The notes under the pieces were generated by a model. The model was not told where the DNA came from. It worked only from the letters and a program-made list of their open reading frames with translations, and did not search any database. The position numbers and the translations under genes are program-made. This document shows positions 16,381 to 25,044 of a DNA stretch of 49,944 nt, piece after piece (position 1 is the first letter of the stretch; the number at the start of each line of letters is the position of its first letter). This DNA comes from Hyphomicrobiales bacterium (GTDB taxonomy: Bacteria > Pseudomonadota > Alphaproteobacteria > Rhizobiales > NORP267). The stretch spans positions 1-49,944 of the forward strand of contig JAUYJB010000016.1 in assembly GCA_030688605.1 (NCBI GenBank), in the 5' to 3' direction.

Positions 16381-16779
16381 ATGTCGGCGAGATTGATCTT
16401 GGGGCGGGCCCGTCGCCCGGGAGGACTATCTCTGGCGCTCGCGGCCGTCTGCGCCGCCGTGCCGGCCGCGCATGCCGAGGAGGGCTCGGTCGTTCTCGCC
16501 AAACAGTGCCAGGTCTGCCATGCCACCGAGGCGAGCGCGCCGCCCCGCCAGGGACCCAATCTCGCCGGCATTATCGGCCGGCCGGCTGGCTCGCAGCAGG
16601 GTTTCCCCTATTCGAATGGTCTCAACCAGCCAGACTTCGACTCGACGCCGGAACGGCTCGATGCCTGGCTCACCGATCCGCAGGCCATGATTCCCGACAG
16701 CTACATGGCCTACCGCCAGGACGATCCCGAGATGCGCGCCAAGGTCATCGCCTATCTCGCAGCGCTCAAGGCACCATGA
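16381..16779 (+). CDS. Periplasmic monohaem c-type cytochrome
   Basis: The 132-residue protein has a signal peptide (basic 'RLILGRARR', hydrophobic core, cleavage after 'AAHA' near residue 32). A single haem motif CQVCH lies at 43-47, and the probable axial Met is in 'DSYMAYR' (about residue 109). This is a class I cytochrome c of the small single-haem type. An ATG at 16345 would add twelve residues, but 16381 gives a better signal peptide. It heads a compact run with a VOC protein, a subunit-3-like Tat protein and a GMC flavoprotein, so it probably accepts electrons from that dehydrogenase. Confidence 0.85.
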   Translation: MSARLILGRARRPGGLSLALAAVCAAVPAAHAEEGSVVLAKQCQVCHATEASAPPRQGPNLAGIIGRPAGSQQGFPYSNGLNQPDFDSTPERLDAWLTDPQAMIPDSYMAYRQDDPEMRAKVIAYLAALKAP

Positions 16780-16790
16780 AAGGACGCGGA

Positions 16791-17186
16791 ATGGCGAAGC
16801 CCATCCACATGATGATCCGGGTCTTGGATGAGCAGCGGTCTTTGGACTTCTACCGCCAGGCATTCGGCCTCGAGGTCGCCGACCGGTACGCCTTCGACGA
16901 CTTCACGCTCGTCTACCTGCGCCATCCGCAAGCCGAGTTCGAGCTCGAGCTCACCATCAATCACGGGTGCAGCGAGCCCTACAGCCACGGCACCGCCTAT
17001 GGCCATCTGGCAGTGTCGGTAGACGACCTCGAGGCGGAGCACGCACGGTTGGTGCGGCTCGGCCTCGGTCCCAATCCCGTCAAGGAGTTTCACCGTGACG
17101 GCAAGCTCATGGCCAAGTTCTTCTTCGTGCAGGACCCCGACGGCTACAAGATCGAGGTCCTGCAGCGCCACGGCCGCTATGTCTAG
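16791..17186 (+). CDS. VOC superfamily protein, glyoxalase I-like
   Basis: The 131-residue protein consists of two beta-alpha-beta-beta-beta modules. The four expected metal ligands of glyoxalase I are visible: His in 'IHMMIRVLDEQRSLDFY' near the N-terminus, Glu in 'FELELTIN', His in 'YGHLAVSVDD', and Glu in 'DPDGYKIEVLQ'. These blocks are close to lactoylglutathione lyase (GloA), which converts the hemithioacetal of methylglyoxal and glutathione. The ATG at 16791 has AAGGA upstream, and an ATG at 16776 overlaps the cytochrome stop. Its place inside a dehydrogenase operon suggests detoxification or isomerisation of a reactive product, which is inference. Confidence 0.8.
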   Translation: MAKPIHMMIRVLDEQRSLDFYRQAFGLEVADRYAFDDFTLVYLRHPQAEFELELTINHGCSEPYSHGTAYGHLAVSVDDLEAEHARLVRLGLGPNPVKEFHRDGKLMAKFFFVQDPDGYKIEVLQRHGRYV

Positions 17187-17224
17187 ACAAGACGGCCGGG
17201 CCTGACCCTGAAGGGAGGAAACCA

Positions 17225-17767
17225 ATGCGAAGGGCCACACAGGACTACCCAGTCTCCAGGCGCTCGCTGATCAAGGCGGCGGGCGCCACGCTCATCGTCG
17301 CCGCGGTCACACCGGCGGGCGTCATCCTCGGGTACGACAACGCCTGGTCGGCAGCGGCGGAGGCGCTGCAGCCGGAGAGCTTCGCCACGCTCGTGCAGAT
17401 GTCGCGCGACATCTATCCGCATGACCAGCTCGCGGACGATTTCTATGCAGCGGCCGTCTCTGGTCTTGACTCCAGCGCCAAATCCGATGCGGCGGCCAAA
17501 ACCATGCTTGAGGAGGGCGTCGCCGCCCTCAACAAGGCGGCGATGGGCCTCAAGGGCGAGAACTACCGGTCGCTCGGCAACGAAATGGATCGGCTCGCGC
17601 TGCTCAAGGAGACGCAGGGCAGCGCCTTCTTCCAGAAGGTGCGCGGCAATCTGATCACTGGCATCTACAACAACAAGGAGGTGTGGCCGATCCTCGGCTA
17701 CGAGGGCGAGAGCGCCTCGAAAGGCGGCTACATCAACCGTGGCTTCAACGACCTCGACTGGCTCTGA
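17225..17767 (+). CDS. Tat-exported protein, gluconate 2-dehydrogenase subunit 3-like
   Basis: The 180-residue protein begins with a twin-arginine signal ('SRRSLIKAAGATLIV') and continues with the pattern of gluconate 2-dehydrogenase subunit 3 (PF13618): 'FATLVQMSRDIYPHDQLAD' near residue 60 and 'WPILGYEGESASKGGY' near the C-terminus. Subunit 3 proteins escort the flavoprotein subunit through the Tat system and stay bound to it in the periplasm. The GMC gene follows after 14 bases and itself lacks a signal peptide, which fits hitch-hiker export. A GGGAGG ribosome site precedes the start. Confidence 0.85.
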   Translation: MRRATQDYPVSRRSLIKAAGATLIVAAVTPAGVILGYDNAWSAAAEALQPESFATLVQMSRDIYPHDQLADDFYAAAVSGLDSSAKSDAAAKTMLEEGVAALNKAAMGLKGENYRSLGNEMDRLALLKETQGSAFFQKVRGNLITGIYNNKEVWPILGYEGESASKGGYINRGFNDLDWL

Positions 17768-17781
17768 GAGGAGGACGACCG

Positions 17782-19350
17782 ATGGCAATTTTCGATCTCA
17801 ATGACGATACCGTCGTCGTCGTCGTGGGCTCAGGCGCCGGCGGCGGCACGCTCGGCAACGAGCTCGCCCAAAAGGGCGTCAAGACGGTGATCCTCGAGGC
17901 GGGCGGGCGCCATGAGATCCCCGATTTCGAGAACGACGAATGGCTGATGTTCGGCAGGATTTCGTGGCTCGACAAGCGCGCCACCTCGGGAACCTGGCGG
18001 GTGGCCAAGGACTTCTCTGGACTTCCGGCCTGGATCGTCAAGGCGGTCGGCGGCTCGACCGTCCATTGGGCCGGCGCCAGCCTCAGGCTCCAGGAGCACG
18101 AGTTCAAGATCAAATCGACCTATGGCGACATCCCCGGCGCCAATCTGCTCGACTGGCCGCTCACCCTGGCCGAGCTCGAGCCCTATTATGAGCGGGCCGA
18201 GGACAATATGGGCGTGACCCGCACCCACGGCATCCCGGGGCTCCCCGGCAACAACAACTTCAAGGTGTTCGAGGCCGGGGCCAAAAAGTTGGGCTACCAG
18301 AATGTCCACACCGGGCGGATGGCGATCAACTCTGAGCCGCGCGACGGCCGCGGCTCCTGCCAGCAGATCGGCTTCTGCTTCCAGGGCTGCAAGGTGGGCG
18401 CCAAGTGGTCAACCCTCTATGTGGAGATCCCAAAGGGGGAGAAAACCGGCCACCTCGAAGTGCGGCCGAACAGTCAGGTGCTGAAGATCGAGCACGATGC
18501 CTCTGGCAAGGTGACCGGCGTCGTCTATGCCGACAAGGACGGCAACCAGCAGCGCCAGAAGGCGCGCATCGTGTGCGTGGCGGGCAACTCCATCGAAAGC
18601 CCGCGGCTGCTCCTCAACTCGGCCTCCAGCATGTTCCCGAACGGGCTCGCCAACTCCTCGGGCCAGGTGGGCAGGAACTACATGCGGCACACCACCGGCT
18701 CGGTCTACGCCATCTTCGAGAAGCCGGTGCGCATGTATCGCGGCACCACCATGGCGGGGATCATAACGGATGAGTCGAAGCACGATCCGGGCCGCGGTTT
18801 CATGGGCGGCTACGAGTTGGAGACCTTGTCGCTCGGGCTCCCCTTCATGTCCGCGTTTCTAGAGCCCGGGGCCTGGGGGCGGGAGTTCGCCTCTGCCCTC
18901 GACAACTACGACCACATGGCCGGCATGTGGATCGTCGGGGAGGACATGCCGCAGGAGAGCAATGCGGTCACCCTCCATCCCACCGAGAAGGACCAGTACG
19001 GTCTGCCGGTGCCGAATGTACATTTCGACGATCACGACAACGACAAGAAGATGCGCGAGCACGCCTACAAGCAGGGCTCGGCGGTCTACGAGGCGGTTGG
19101 CGCGGTCAAGACCTTCCACACCCCGCCCTATCCCTCGACCCACAATCTCGGCACCAACCGGATGAGCGAGAATGCGCGCGACGGGGTGGTAAACAAGCAC
19201 GGCCAGGCACACGACATCAGGAACCTGTTCGTGTCCGACGGCAGCCAGTTCACGACCGGCGGGGCGGAGAACCCGACGCTCACCATCGTGACGCTGGCCA
19301 TCAGGCAGGCCGACTACATCGCTGGGGAGATGGCGAAGGGCAATATCTGA
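17782..19350 (+). CDS. GMC family FAD-dependent oxidoreductase (sugar/alcohol dehydrogenase large subunit)
   Basis: The 522-residue protein has an N-terminal FAD-binding motif 'VVVVGSGAGGGTLGNELA' with Glu at the end of the second strand ('VILEAGGR'). It also has the GMC C-terminal signature 'STHNLGTNRMSENARDGVV' followed by 'NLFVSDGSQFTTGGAENPTLT'. These match the large subunit of membrane-associated gluconate/sorbose/alcohol dehydrogenases. A GAGGAGG ribosome site precedes the ATG. With the upstream cytochrome and subunit-3 homologue it should form a periplasmic dehydrogenase feeding electrons to the respiratory chain. The substrate is unknown. Confidence 0.88.
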   Translation: MAIFDLNDDTVVVVVGSGAGGGTLGNELAQKGVKTVILEAGGRHEIPDFENDEWLMFGRISWLDKRATSGTWRVAKDFSGLPAWIVKAVGGSTVHWAGASLRLQEHEFKIKSTYGDIPGANLLDWPLTLAELEPYYERAEDNMGVTRTHGIPGLPGNNNFKVFEAGAKKLGYQNVHTGRMAINSEPRDGRGSCQQIGFCFQGCKVGAKWSTLYVEIPKGEKTGHLEVRPNSQVLKIEHDASGKVTGVVYADKDGNQQRQKARIVCVAGNSIESPRLLLNSASSMFPNGLANSSGQVGRNYMRHTTGSVYAIFEKPVRMYRGTTMAGIITDESKHDPGRGFMGGYELETLSLGLPFMSAFLEPGAWGREFASALDNYDHMAGMWIVGEDMPQESNAVTLHPTEKDQYGLPVPNVHFDDHDNDKKMREHAYKQGSAVYEAVGAVKTFHTPPYPSTHNLGTNRMSENARDGVVNKHGQAHDIRNLFVSDGSQFTTGGAENPTLTIVTLAIRQADYIAGEMAKGNI

Positions 19351-19428
19351 TTCACCCGCACGGACGGCACGCGCTTCTATGTCAGCCTGGACAGCGAGAA
19401 TCTGTGCTTAGAAAGCAAATACGATACG

Positions 19429-19784
19429 GGGCGTAGTCACATAAATTGGGTGGGCTGGAAAGTGGGATGGATGGTGAGCTGGCTTGATGCGCCAGCTCTC
19501 CTTCAAGCGTCACCGCTTCCCGGTCGATATCATCCGGCATTCGGTCTGGCTGTACGCCGGGTTCATTCTGAGTTGCCGCGATGTTGAGGAGATGCTCGCC
19601 AAGCGGGGGCTGGACATCTCCTACGAAAATACTTTCCACCACCAGCGTCATCTCCTCAATCGACCGATGTTGAAGGAAATTCGCACCGAATCGTTCGACG
19701 CCTGGAAAGCTGCGAGCGTGGCCGCCTGACCCGGGTACCAAGTCGCCCAGATTTCGAGCCGCTATGGTTTATGTGACAATGCCC
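19429..19784 (+). mobile_element. Miniature IS6-family derivative with both terminal inverted repeats
   Basis: The left end at 19429-19445 (GGGCGTAGTCACATAAA) matches the reverse complement of 19784-19768 (GGGCATTGTCACATAAA) at 15 of 17 positions. The two ends enclose 356 bp carrying an internally deleted IS6 transposase frame. Full-length IS6 elements are roughly 800 bp. I find no clear 8-bp target duplication at the flanks. Confidence 0.7.
19487..19729 (+). pseudogene. IS6 family transposase with internal deletion
   Basis: The 80-residue frame starts with the N-terminus of IS6 transposases ('FKRHRFPVDIIRHSVWLY' and 'CRDVEEMLAKRGLDISYE'). It then jumps to their C-terminus ('TFHHQRHLLNRPMLKEIR' and 'ESFDAWKAASVAA'). 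Family members are about 230 residues, and the DDE catalytic core is entirely missing. The join lies near base 19628, where both parent sequences would read a similar Tyr-x-Asn codon run, so a short-homology deletion is plausible. The product cannot catalyse transposition. Confidence 0.75.
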
Positions 19785-19933
19785 TTTTGCGATATCAGTG
19801 CTCCGATTGCCGCACCAGGACGGTCTCACCGGGCCGCCACGAAGCGCAACGACGCCGTAACCGGCGGAAAGATCGCGAGTATTTGGGTTGCCTAAAATAG
19901 ATGAAAAACCTTATATATCAATAACTTAATGTC

Positions 19934-20026
19934 TGGCGGAGACGGAGGGATTCGAACCCTCGATACGGCTGTTAACCGTATAACGGTTTAGCAAACCGCC
20001 GCCTTCAGCCACTCGGCCACGTCTCC
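19934..20026 (-). tRNA. tRNA-Ser(GCU)
   Basis: On the minus strand the 93-base gene has the acceptor stem GGAGACG/CGTCTCC, a D-arm with 'GCCGAGTGGCTGAAGGC', the anticodon loop reading TTGCTAA (anticodon GCT), a long variable arm as expected for serine tRNAs, the T-loop 'GGGTTCGAATCCC', and an encoded CCA end. An IS6 derivative lies 150 bases upstream on the plus-strand coordinate. Confidence 0.95.
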
Positions 20027-20160
20027 TGCGGGCGAGTTAATCAAAAAACCCGGACGGCGCAAGGCCCCGGGCGCGGCGACGCCGCGTGCACCGACGCGAC
20101 GTCTCGCGCCTTCTCTCGGTTTTCCAACGCTGCAGCAACCGCAGAGACGCTATTGGCCGG

Positions 20161-20433
20161 TCAACGGGTGCAAAGCCATTCGCGCGCGGCCCGCTGAGCT
20201 TCCGCGATTTCGGTCTCGCTCATCTCGCGGGCGACCTCTTGGCGATAGCGCAGCGCCTCGCGGTTGCCCTTCAGAGCAGCGAGATTGAACCATTTATGCG
20301 CGCTGATCAGGTCGGCCGCCCCGTCGCGGCCGGTCGCATTGGCCATGCCGAGTTGCAGGAAAGCCTCACCGGACAACGCGGGGCGCGCCTCGAGGCTTGC
20401 CGCATCGTAGGCCATCGGATCAAATAGGGCCAT
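20161..20433 (-). CDS. Small Sel1-repeat-like protein
   Basis: The 90-residue protein contains one helical repeat of the Sel1/TPR type: 'AFLQLGMANATGRDG' followed by 'DLISAHKWFNLAALKGN' and a third helix with 'EAQRAAREW'. It has no signal peptide or membrane segment, so it is probably cytoplasmic. Similar short Sel1-like proteins are common in Rhizobiales and lack a defined role. It is transcribed toward tRNA-Ser. The AT-rich region upstream contains a 9-bp inverted repeat at 20607-20635. Confidence 0.75.
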   Translation of the reverse strand: MALFDPMAYDAASLEARPALSGEAFLQLGMANATGRDGAADLISAHKWFNLAALKGNREALRYRQEVAREMSETEIAEAQRAAREWLCTR

Positions 20434-20606
20434 CTGCTTGCCCCCCTCTATTCAACGCCTCGGCCCCGGTAGGTACTTGCCTCTGACTGTTTCCAGGGCC
20501 ATCCCTTTCGCTCGCTCTGACAATGCAGATCGAGCGTGTAAAGTGTTGCCGACGCCGGTTGAATCGGGAGTTAAATAAAAGGCTTAATTTTAGCTCACTA
20601 AGTGCG

Positions 20607-20635
20607 TAATGAGACATAAAGTTCACGTCTCATTA
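20607..20635. repeat. Inverted repeat, perfect 9-bp arms with 11-base spacer
   Basis: TAATGAGAC at 20607-20615 is mirrored by GTCTCATTA at 20627-20635. The element lies between the GST stop (20730) and the Sel1-like start (20433), both on the minus strand. No T-run follows, so an operator is as likely as a terminator. Confidence 0.55.
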
Positions 20636-20729
20636 GTCACGGAAAAAGCGAGATTGCCTGGAATTTTAAGAAAAGACGGTAGAGATCGGGAATCTTTATG
20701 GAAAGAGTTTGATAACCAGCCCGCAAACT

Positions 20730-21479
20730 TCATCTGGCCCGCTGCTGGAACAGCAGCTTGAGCGCAGCCTCGTCCTTGAGCACGTCCTCGACCCGACGCC
20801 GGCGCTCCTTGCCCAGCGCGATCCCGCGTTGCACCGCCGGCCGGGCCATCATCGTTTCGAACCACCGCTTGACGTTGGGAAACTCGTCCAGGTCCTGGCC
20901 CTGCCGGCGATAAGGCTTGATCCAGCCGATGCATGCCATGTCGGCGATGGAATAGCGGCCGGCCAGGAACGCGCGGTCTTCAAGCCTCTCGTTCATGACC
21001 CCATAGAGGCGCTTGGCGTGGTTGGTGAACCGGGTCACCGCATATGGGTCGGGCTCGCGCACATAGAGGCGGAAATGATGCGCTTCCCCGCACATCGGGC
21101 CAAGATTGCCGACCTGCCAGAACAGCCACTGGTCGACCTCGACCCGCTCGCGCGGCCGCCTGGGGTAGAACCGGCCGGTCTTATTGCCGAGATATTGCAG
21201 GATGGCGCCGGATTCGAACACCGAGAGCGGCTTGCCGCCGGGTCCGTCGGGGTCGACGATGGCCGGCATCCGGTTGTTGGGTGCGATCTCCAGGAATGCC
21301 GGCTCGAACTGCTCGCCGCCGGTGATGTCGACATAGTGGACCGTGTAGGCAAGCTTGCATTCCTCCAGCATGATGGCGATCTTCCAGCCGTTCGGCGTCG
21401 GCCAGTAGTAGAGCTCGATCGGCTTGTCCTTTTTCGCCTGTCTGTGCCTTGCGAACGTCCGCCCCTGCCCCGAGATCAT
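20730..21479 (-). CDS. Glutathione S-transferase, Nu-class-like (YghU/YfcG type)
   Basis: The 249-residue protein has the thioredoxin-like N-domain motif 'ELYYWPTPNGWKIAIMLEE', the cis-Pro/Glu-Ser segment 'NNRMPAIVDPDG' and 'LSVFESGAILQYL', and an all-helical C-domain with 'FLAGRYSIADMACIGW'. These are standard for cytosolic GSTs, and the 'TPNG' block points to the YghU/YfcG (Nu) class, often active as disulfide reductases or peroxidases with glutathione. An AGGAG site lies six bases before the ATG. It is divergent from the secreted propeller-like protein gene, with an 88-base gap. Confidence 0.88.
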   Translation of the reverse strand: MISGQGRTFARHRQAKKDKPIELYYWPTPNGWKIAIMLEECKLAYTVHYVDITGGEQFEPAFLEIAPNNRMPAIVDPDGPGGKPLSVFESGAILQYLGNKTGRFYPRRPRERVEVDQWLFWQVGNLGPMCGEAHHFRLYVREPDPYAVTRFTNHAKRLYGVMNERLEDRAFLAGRYSIADMACIGWIKPYRRQGQDLDEFPNVKRWFETMMARPAVQRGIALGKERRRRVEDVLKDEAALKLLFQQRAR

Positions 21480-21567
21480 GTGACACTCCTGTTTCTATTG
21501 GTTATTTTGGTGCAGACCTTTGCATTGTTCCGATCCGTAGATCAATGTCCATAGTGGAGCCCGGCAA

Positions 21568-23235
21568 ATGTGGGTATACGGGCCGACAAAGTCTCGCCGT
21601 TGGGTCGCCGCGGCCACACTGGCCACGGGGCTGCTTTCCGCGCTTTTCCTTTTCTCGCCCGACACCGTCGGGGCGCAGACGCCGCTGACCCGGCTCGCAG
21701 AGCCCGGGCCGTGGCCCGGCATCTCACGCATCATCGCCTTCGACGGCGGAATTTGGTTCGTCAATTCGGAACCTCTTACGCGTTTCAACGCCGCCGACAT
21801 CTACCGCTACGATCCCGAGACGCGCACCACGCGCTATGAGCGTGGCCTGTTCAGCCAGCATGCCGGAACGCCCGTGGTCTATGGCGGTTGGCTTTATTGG
21901 CCGTTCGAGGACCCGCGCTCCAACGCGGCGCTGGGCGAATATGCGCTCACCGACGGCCATGCCTGGCAGTGGCAGACCATGGCCGACGTGATCACGCTCA
22001 ACGTCCATGCCATGGGCACGTGCGGCGACGCGCTTGTCGCCGGCACCGGCGGATGGGAGGGCGCGCTGCAGTTCTCCCGCGACGGCGCCGAGGACTGGCG
22101 CGTGGTCTTTCGCCTGCCCGACAACAAGGACGGGCTCGGCCATATCACCGCGCTCGGCAATCTGGGCCAGCGCTGTTTTTTCGGCGTCACCGCCTGGGAC
22201 ACGACCGGCCCCAAGCTGTTCGAATGGAACGCCGAGGGCGCTGCCCCGGTTCCCGGCTGGCCGGACGGCGAGCGGGTCAGTGCAATTACCGTATTTAAAG
22301 GCGCCCTCTACGCCCTCAACGACGCGCCCGGCGGGCGCAGCCTATGGCGCTATGACGGCGACACTGTCGAGCGGATACCGTTTCCCGTAGATAGCCTGCC
22401 GCGCGACCTCGCCGCCACCGAGAGCCACTTGCTGGCCATTTCCAGCGATGCCGCTGGCGGCGCCCTGTGGCGCAGCGAGGACGGCGCGAGCTGGTCCCAA
22501 ACGCAGCTCTTCGACGGCGAGCGCCCCATCGACCTGGAAGCCGTTTCAACCGATGCCTATGTCGGCACCTATCGCGACGACGGCCGCGGCGCCCTTTGGG
22601 GCCCGGCGGCGCCAACCGTCGCCGCGCCGGGACCGGGACGTGTCGCGCTTGCCCCGCCGCCGGAGACCCAGTTGGAAGAGGAAGCGGCGCAGACCACCCT
22701 GCGTCCGCTCGAAACGGTGCTGGGTTCCAAGTCCGACTACATGACGTTCCGGGCCGCGCTTCTCGGCATCGCCGTGCCGGTGGCCCGCACCCAAGCGCCG
22801 ATCGCCGGCGTCCTGCTCGCCAAGCGCGCCCGCAAGCCGCCGCTGGCGGACGACTACATGATCAGCTTCGACGACCACCCCTACTCGAGTGGGGCTCTGG
22901 GCCGCTGGCTGCTCCTCTACGCTGCCGCGATCAACGGCCACGGCTGGGTGGAACCGGTTTGGCTGAGCGCCCCGTGGAATGCGGAGCCGCGCCCTTCGGA
23001 AAAATATTTAGACATCCAGTTGATGGCAATTTGGACGGCGGGACGGCTCGGCCAGAGTTCGGCGGGGACGATGGACGCTCTGATCGGCAGGTTCGACCAG
23101 GCGGGCGACCCGGATTGGCTCAAGGGCGACGTGGTCGCCGCGTTGACCGCGATCACGGACAAGCATTTCGGCCACGATCTGGATGCCTGGAAGGCCTGGT
23201 GGCAAGGCGCGCGACCAAGCTGGCCGCAGGAATAG
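21568..23235 (+). CDS. Secreted hypothetical protein with Asp-box-like beta-propeller repeats
   Basis: The 555-residue protein starts with a signal peptide (SRRWVAAATLATGLLSALFLF, cleavage near 'VGAQ', residue 36). From about 55 to 345 it shows repeated strand-rich units with two sialidase-type Asp boxes, 'SRDGAEDW' (170-177) and 'SEDGASW' (303-309), suggesting a beta-propeller. A Pro/Ala linker near 350-365 leads to a C-terminal helical domain of about 190 residues, possibly HEAT-like ('WLKGDVVAALTAITDKHFG'). I recognise no named family. It is probably periplasmic or extracellular. The gene converges with gatB. Confidence 0.7.
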   Translation: MWVYGPTKSRRWVAAATLATGLLSALFLFSPDTVGAQTPLTRLAEPGPWPGISRIIAFDGGIWFVNSEPLTRFNAADIYRYDPETRTTRYERGLFSQHAGTPVVYGGWLYWPFEDPRSNAALGEYALTDGHAWQWQTMADVITLNVHAMGTCGDALVAGTGGWEGALQFSRDGAEDWRVVFRLPDNKDGLGHITALGNLGQRCFFGVTAWDTTGPKLFEWNAEGAAPVPGWPDGERVSAITVFKGALYALNDAPGGRSLWRYDGDTVERIPFPVDSLPRDLAATESHLLAISSDAAGGALWRSEDGASWSQTQLFDGERPIDLEAVSTDAYVGTYRDDGRGALWGPAAPTVAAPGPGRVALAPPPETQLEEEAAQTTLRPLETVLGSKSDYMTFRAALLGIAVPVARTQAPIAGVLLAKRARKPPLADDYMISFDDHPYSSGALGRWLLLYAAAINGHGWVEPVWLSAPWNAEPRPSEKYLDIQLMAIWTAGRLGQSSAGTMDALIGRFDQAGDPDWLKGDVVAALTAITDKHFGHDLDAWKAWWQGARPSWPQE

Positions 23236-23350
23236 GCGGCGCCGAACCTCCGTCAGACCGCAGAAAAAGTGCGCAGGAGGCTGACGCATGGGTCCCCCCA
23301 GCGGGGAGAAGTGCTTGTGGCGGGGCTCATCGCCGAATTCCCACTGCCGC

Positions 23351-24847
23351 CTAATCGAGGCCGAGCTTGGTCTTCAGAATCTCGTTGACGGCTTTCGGGT
23401 TGGCCTTCCCTCCCGTCTTCTTCATCACCTGACCGACGAACCAGCCGGCAAGGCTCGGCTTGGCCTTGGCCTGTTCGACCTTGTCCGGGTTGGCGGCGAG
23501 GACCTCGTCGATTACCTTTTCGATGGCACCCGTGTCGGTGACCTGCGTCAGCCCGCGCTCGCTCACGATTGCCCCGGTATCGCCGACGCCCGTCCAAACA
23601 CTCTCCGTCCATAGGATATTGAACAAGTCCTTGGCGATTTTGCCGGAAATAGTGCCTTTGGCGATTAGGTCGAGAATCTCGCCGAGGGCAGCGGCTGGTA
23701 TCGGGCTGTCGGCAATGTCCTTGCCCTCCTTGTTGAGTCGGCCGGCAAGCTCGTTGACGACCCAGTTCGCCGCCGTTTTCGCGTCGCGGCCCTTGGCGAC
23801 ATCCTCGAAATAGTCGGCCGCGGCCTTTTCGGCGGTCAGAACGCCGGCATCGTAGGCCGACAGGCCGTATTCGGCGATCAAGCGGGCCTTCCTCTCGTCC
23901 GGCAGTTCCGGCAGGCCGGCCTTGAGCGCATCGACATAGGCCTGGTCGAACTCCAGTGGCAGCAGGTCGGGGTCGGGGAAATAGCGGTAGTCGTGCGCCT
24001 CCTCCTTGCTGCGCATCGAGCGCGTCCGGCCGGTCTTGGGATCGAACAGGCGGGTCTCCTGGGCGATGCTGCCGCCGTCCTCGATGATGTCGACCTGGCG
24101 GCGCGCCTCATAGTCGATCGCCTGGCCGAGAAAGCGGATCGAGTTGATGTTCTTGATCTCGCAGCGGGTGCCCAACGGCTCTCCCGGCCGGCGCACCGAA
24201 ACGTTGGCGTCGGCGCGCAGCGAGCCCTCCTCCATATTGCCGTCGCAGGTACCGAGATAGCGCATGATGGCGCGCAGCTTGGCGACATAGGCGCGCGCCT
24301 CCTCGGACGAGCGCATGTCGGGCTTCGACACGATTTCCATCAGCGCGACGCCGGCGCGATTGAGGTCGACATAGGAGTGGGTCGGATGCAGGTCGTGGAT
24401 CGACTTGCCGGCGTCCTGCTCGATATGCAGCCGTTCGATACCGACATGCACAGCCTCGCCGTCGGGCATGTCGAGCACCACCTCGCCCTCGCCGACCAGC
24501 GGTTGCTCGTATTGCGAGATCTGATAGCCCGGCGGCAGGTCCGGGTAATAGTAGTTCTTGCGCGCGAAGACCGACTTGAGATTGATCCTCGCCTTGAGGC
24601 CGAGGCCGGTGCGGATCGCCTGCTTGACGCATTCCTCGTTGATCACCGGCAGCATGCCGGGCATCGCCGCGTCGACCGGCGAGACATGGGCATTGGGCGC
24701 GCCGCCGAATTCGGCCGAGGCGCCGGAGAACAGCTTCGCCTTCGAGGTGACCTGGGCATGCACTTCAAGCCCGATCACCATCTCCCATTCGCCCGTCGCG
24801 CCCTTGATGCGCTTGTCGGCGGGGGCCGCGCGAACCACCTCGTTCAT
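23351..24847 (-). CDS. gatB: Aspartyl/glutamyl-tRNA(Asn/Gln) amidotransferase subunit B
   Basis: The 498-residue length and motifs match GatB: '[21 protein letters not shown]' near the start, '[18 protein letters not shown]', '[21 protein letters not shown]', and the C-terminal YqeY-like domain '[22 protein letters not shown]'. GatB forms the cytoplasmic GatCAB complex that converts Glu-tRNA(Gln) or Asp-tRNA(Asn) into the amidated form, binding the tRNA and phosphorylating the acid. It is separate from the gatC-gatA pair (27.8-26.1 kb) and divergent from the PEBP gene. Confidence 0.97.
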   Translation of the reverse strand: MNEVVRAAPADKRIKGATGEWEMVIGLEVHAQVTSKAKLFSGASAEFGGAPNAHVSPVDAAMPGMLPVINEECVKQAIRTGLGLKARINLKSVFARKNYYYPDLPPGYQISQYEQPLVGEGEVVLDMPDGEAVHVGIERLHIEQDAGKSIHDLHPTHSYVDLNRAGVALMEIVSKPDMRSSEEARAYVAKLRAIMRYLGTCDGNMEEGSLRADANVSVRRPGEPLGTRCEIKNINSIRFLGQAIDYEARRQVDIIEDGGSIAQETRLFDPKTGRTRSMRSKEEAHDYRYFPDPDLLPLEFDQAYVDALKAGLPELPDERKARLIAEYGLSAYDAGVLTAEKAAADYFEDVAKGRDAKTAANWVVNELAGRLNKEGKDIADSPIPAAALGEILDLIAKGTISGKIAKDLFNILWTESVWTGVGDTGAIVSERGLTQVTDTGAIEKVIDEVLAANPDKVEQAKAKPSLAGWFVGQVMKKTGGKANPKAVNEILKTKLGLD

Positions 24848-25044
24848 GTTCTCTCTCGCCTCGCGTTATTTGCCCTGGGCTTGCCCGGTTTGACGAAAAT
24901 CGTCAAGCCTGCGCTTCGACCAGATCACATGCCCGGATTATATGCCAATTGAGGCGCTGAGCGGGGCTTGCGTCGCGCCCTCTTCCGCGCAACCATCGGG
25001 CGCGAACGAACGCCCTATCGGGCCTTCGCAGGGAGGGGAAGCCA

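Noticed and set aside
16287-17186. One long open frame spanning the cytochrome and VOC genes
   Set aside because: Its first part is out of frame with the cytochrome, and only the last 131 codons match a family. Two separate genes explain the region better.
19745-19900. A 'RYQCSDC'-like zinc-ribbon stretch after the IS6 derivative
   Set aside because: Too short, with no second Cys pair and no start codon. It may be chance or a transposase scrap, but support is lacking.
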